64,000 nucleotides of DNA, taken from the NCBI RefSeq assembly GCF_030271255.1, contig NZ_JASJOM010000005.1, forward strand, positions 310,001 to 374,000, written 5' to 3'. The notes under the pieces are model-generated. The model was not told where the DNA came from, searched no databases, and worked only from the letters and a program-made list of their open reading frames with translations. The position numbers and the translations under genes were made by a program. This DNA comes from Peribacillus folii (GTDB lineage Bacteria > Bacillota > Bacilli > Bacillales > DSM-1321). Shown in pieces: positions 61,932 through 64,000 of this stretch. Each line of letters opens with the position of its first letter. Within the stretch, counting starts at the first letter, position 1.

Positions 61932-61950
61932 ATTATACACCGTGTATAAT
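61932..61950. promoter_or_regulatory. 19-bp palindrome with back-to-back -10 boxes
   Basis: ATTATACAC-C-GTGTATAAT: perfect 9-bp arms around one base. Each arm supplies a TATAAT on opposite strands, facing yodT and pucR. No good -35 boxes are in place, which suits an activator-dependent or shared divergent promoter controlled by PucR. Confidence 0.6.
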
Positions 61951-61992
61951 CGAAGATAGAATAATTGATGATGACTAACTGGGGGGCTGTCA

Positions 61993-63543
61993 ATGGCGAT
62001 TCGGATGTATGAAGCGCTGCAACTACCGATCATGAAACAAACACAATTACTGGCTGGAAAAAAGGGCCTGCAAAATTGGATCAAATGGGTAACCATCGTG
62101 GAGGTAATCGAAGATATCCATCGTCTGCAAGATGGGGAGTTCTTGATTACAACAGGATTCGGACTAGGAGAAAATACGGAAAAACGCAAGGAATTCGAAA
62201 AGCTTTTATCCAGCAGGAAACTATCTGGTATAGCTATTTATACAGGTTTTTATCTGAAGGAAATCCCGGAATCATTCCTTGCCATCGCCGACGAATTTGC
62301 CCTGCCTTTCATTGAAATTCCTCAAGACATCAATTTTTCCATGATTACAAAAGAACTGCTCGTACAAGTTGTAAACAAGCAAAGCCAAACATTGGAGTAT
62401 TCGCTGCGAATCCATCAGGATTTTACACGGCTGGTACTGGAACAACACGGATTCGATCCGATCACCAAAACCCTCCATGACATATTGGATGCAAGTATCA
62501 TCCTGATGGCACAGGATGACATCATAAGTTCCTGCATAAAACATGACTTTATTGATATCAACGATGTAAAACATCTATATGAAAAACAACTGGATAACTT
62601 CGAGATGATCAGTCAGCCCATTATCGCTAATCAACATACCTACGGACATGTACTCATCATAAAGGAAAAACGGTTATCGGAAGAATTGGATTCAATCGCA
62701 ATCGAGCATGCGACTACTGTATATGCGATTGAATTTTTGCGAAGAAGGGCAATAGAGGAGACTCATTTGCGGCTCACCAGTGACTTCCTGGATGAAGCGG
62801 TACATCCGATCATTCCCGATCATAAAGATTTGATCGAGAGGGGACGTAAACTAGGCGTGGACCTTTCAAACCCACAAAGCATCCTGTTCATTTATTTTCC
62901 ATCCGTGAAAGAGGAAAACATGAAGGAAAACTACAGTCAGTTAACCGAAATGATCCAGTACACGATGGGCAAGTCGAAAATCCCCTACCTGATGAGGACA
63001 AAATCCGATAGTGTGATGGTTTTGGCGGAAGCACAGACTGGATTCAATAGCAGGGAGCTAGCGGAGAATCTCTTACATCAGTGGAATGCAGCCTTGTTAC
63101 ACGAACCGATCGCTATAGGCATCGGTAAAACGGCTGCAAGCATTCATGAATTACATAAACGTGCTGCTGAATCCGAGCAAGCAGCCCGCTTTTCCCAAGT
63201 TCTATTCAAACCAAAATCCATCGTCCGTTATGATGAGCTTGGCTTATATCCATTACTGATTGAAATGAAACAATCAGGGATGGATTTAGAGGCGTACTAC
63301 CAAAAACACCTTGAAACTCTAATAGATTCAAAAGGTACAGACCTCATCACAACGCTTGAAGCCTATCTTTTTTTCAACCAAAGTATTAAAAAAACAGCAA
63401 GTGAGCTATATATTCATCGCCACACATTGAAGTATAGATTAGATCAAATCCAGAGAAAAACCGGACTGGACCTGGATGATTATGATAATGGCATCAAGCT
63501 ATACTTAGCTATCCTGGCCTATAAACTAGTAAAACACATGTAA
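61993..63543 (+). CDS. PucR-family regulator of the lysine/beta-lysine operon
   Basis: 516 residues. N-terminal PucR sensor domain (residues 1-125: GKKGLQNWIKWVTIVEVIED; FALPFIEIPQDINFSMITKE), a middle GGDEF-like domain, and a C-terminal PucR HTH (KKTASELYIHRHTLKYRLDQ). ATG 61993 follows GGGGGG. Divergent from yodT. B. thuringiensis uses a sigma-54 activator (KamR) for the equivalent operon as far as I recall, so this control may differ. Confidence 0.88.
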   Translation: MAIRMYEALQLPIMKQTQLLAGKKGLQNWIKWVTIVEVIEDIHRLQDGEFLITTGFGLGENTEKRKEFEKLLSSRKLSGIAIYTGFYLKEIPESFLAIADEFALPFIEIPQDINFSMITKELLVQVVNKQSQTLEYSLRIHQDFTRLVLEQHGFDPITKTLHDILDASIILMAQDDIISSCIKHDFIDINDVKHLYEKQLDNFEMISQPIIANQHTYGHVLIIKEKRLSEELDSIAIEHATTVYAIEFLRRRAIEETHLRLTSDFLDEAVHPIIPDHKDLIERGRKLGVDLSNPQSILFIYFPSVKEENMKENYSQLTEMIQYTMGKSKIPYLMRTKSDSVMVLAEAQTGFNSRELAENLLHQWNAALLHEPIAIGIGKTAASIHELHKRAAESEQAARFSQVLFKPKSIVRYDELGLYPLLIEMKQSGMDLEAYYQKHLETLIDSKGTDLITTLEAYLFFNQSIKKTASELYIHRHTLKYRLDQIQRKTGLDLDDYDNGIKLYLAILAYKLVKHM

Positions 63544-63580
63544 TAATGATTAGTCCGGTTACCAAAGTGTATGTTGAAGC

Positions 63581-63635
63581 GATCCTGGCCCGTCAGTTCC
63601 AAAAAAATAAGCTGCCTTAAAGGCAGCTCCGATTC
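63581..63635 (-). repeat. dispersed repeat/terminator element, short copy
   Basis: Left block GATCCTGGCCCGTCAGTTCC, A-run, hairpin AGCTGCCTTAAAGGCAGCT, CCGATTCAT. It ends at the stop codon of the VOC gene; the right block is missing. Confidence 0.85.
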
Positions 63636-63981
63636 ATTTCTCCCAAAGCTCGATCAAGCGGCCTTCAGGATCTTTAATCCAAACGAATTTCCCATACTCA
63701 CTGACCTCTTCTTTCTTGGCGAGCGGGACACCAACCTGTTCAAGATGCTTCATGGTCTCGTCCAGATTATGTACTTGGAAATTCAGCATCACTTGTTGTT
63801 CCGCTGGAAAATAATTGTCCTCATCGCTAAAGAGAGAAAAGATGGTCTCATTTCCTGATTGGGGCTTGATCACTGTCCCGTTCCAATCATCGATATCAAG
63901 CTTCAACGCTTCGCTGTACCATCTTTTCACTTCGTCCAGATTTTTCGTTCTCCAGAATATTCCGCCAAACCCTTTTATCAT
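63634..63981 (-). CDS. VOC (glyoxalase/bleomycin resistance) family protein
   Basis: 115 residues with two beta-alpha-beta-beta-beta modules. FGGIFWRTKNLDEVKRWYSE opens the first, and MLNFQVHNLDETMKHLEQVG plus VWIKDPEGRLIELWEK form the second. The C-terminal Glu of RLIELWE is a usual metal ligand. Substrate unknown. AGGAG lies upstream of the ATG. The gene is complete. Confidence 0.88.
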   Translation of the reverse strand: MIKGFGGIFWRTKNLDEVKRWYSEALKLDIDDWNGTVIKPQSGNETIFSLFSDEDNYFPAEQQVMLNFQVHNLDETMKHLEQVGVPLAKKEEVSEYGKFVWIKDPEGRLIELWEK

Positions 63982-64000
63982 TGTACCTAGCTCCTGTCTC

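Noticed and set aside
1984-63635. The dispersed repeat as a CRISPR or phage attachment system
   Set aside because: Copies are spread singly over 60 kb with no spacers, no cas genes and no integrase gene nearby.

Overview
The window looks like a chromosomal segment of a low-GC, spore-forming Bacillaceae, probably a Bacillus simplex/Peribacillus-like relative. This is inferred from content: a cwlJ-gerQ spore germination pair, a broken gerA-type receptor gene, a qoxABCD quinol oxidase operon, AGGAGG ribosome sites, and a lysine-catabolic cluster laid out like the Bacillus kamA/yod operon. No rRNA, tRNA, prophage or CRISPR array was seen. Most genes are on the minus strand.

Layout. 0-3.8 kb: a DinB-like gene, a decayed small gene, cytidine deaminase and two unknown genes. 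3.8-8.2 kb: a GntP permease, a HisD-family dehydrogenase and a LacI regulator with two large perfect palindromes. 8.3-13.7 kb: a PTS module (IIA, IICB), an adenylosuccinate-lyase-family enzyme and a divergent PRD-type regulator. 13.8-14.4 kb: an internally deleted IS1182-type remnant. 14.5-18.2 kb: an MFS transporter, a pita-bread-fold (M24) hydrolase with altered metal ligands, and a LysR regulator. 18.5-25.9 kb: EamA exporter, MarR-GNAT fusion, Nudix hydrolase, gerA pseudogene, and a MATE pump with its TetR regulator. 26-32.5 kb: cwlJ-gerQ, a TetR/hydrolase divergon, a PucR/SnoaL divergon and DinB genes. 32.9-36 kb: a large secreted leucine-rich-repeat protein. 36-52 kb: many small membrane or unknown genes, several 5'-truncated remnants, a LysM/SH3 protein, a DUF2254 protein and qoxABCD. 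52-53.4 kb: a nucleoside hydrolase behind a guanine-type purine riboswitch. 53.7-64 kb: EamA exporter, then a lysine/beta-lysine catabolic operon (permease, yodQ, yodR, yodS, ablB, yodT) with a divergent PucR regulator, and a VOC protein.

The most unusual feature is a dispersed intergenic repeat of about 75 bp. Around 17 hairpin-bearing copies and about nine half copies are all in one orientation. Read on the minus strand, most carry a hairpin followed by a T-run, so they look like mobile or amplified intrinsic terminators. Several sit on the stop codon of a minus-strand gene, and two flank a 5'-truncated gene. The repeat has two direct copies of an AACTAACGGG-like block around the hairpin, and the half copies look like recombination products between those blocks. 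I know of no named family that matches; a database search is needed.

Other points of interest are the 22-bp and 44-bp perfect palindromes in front of the HisD-like gene, the PTS-lyase cluster with no obvious known substrate, the M24 hydrolase that has lost three of five metal ligands, the lysine pathway without kamA, and a promoter built around a 37-bp palindrome at 50.3 kb. Functions are given at family level unless key residues or context are visible.
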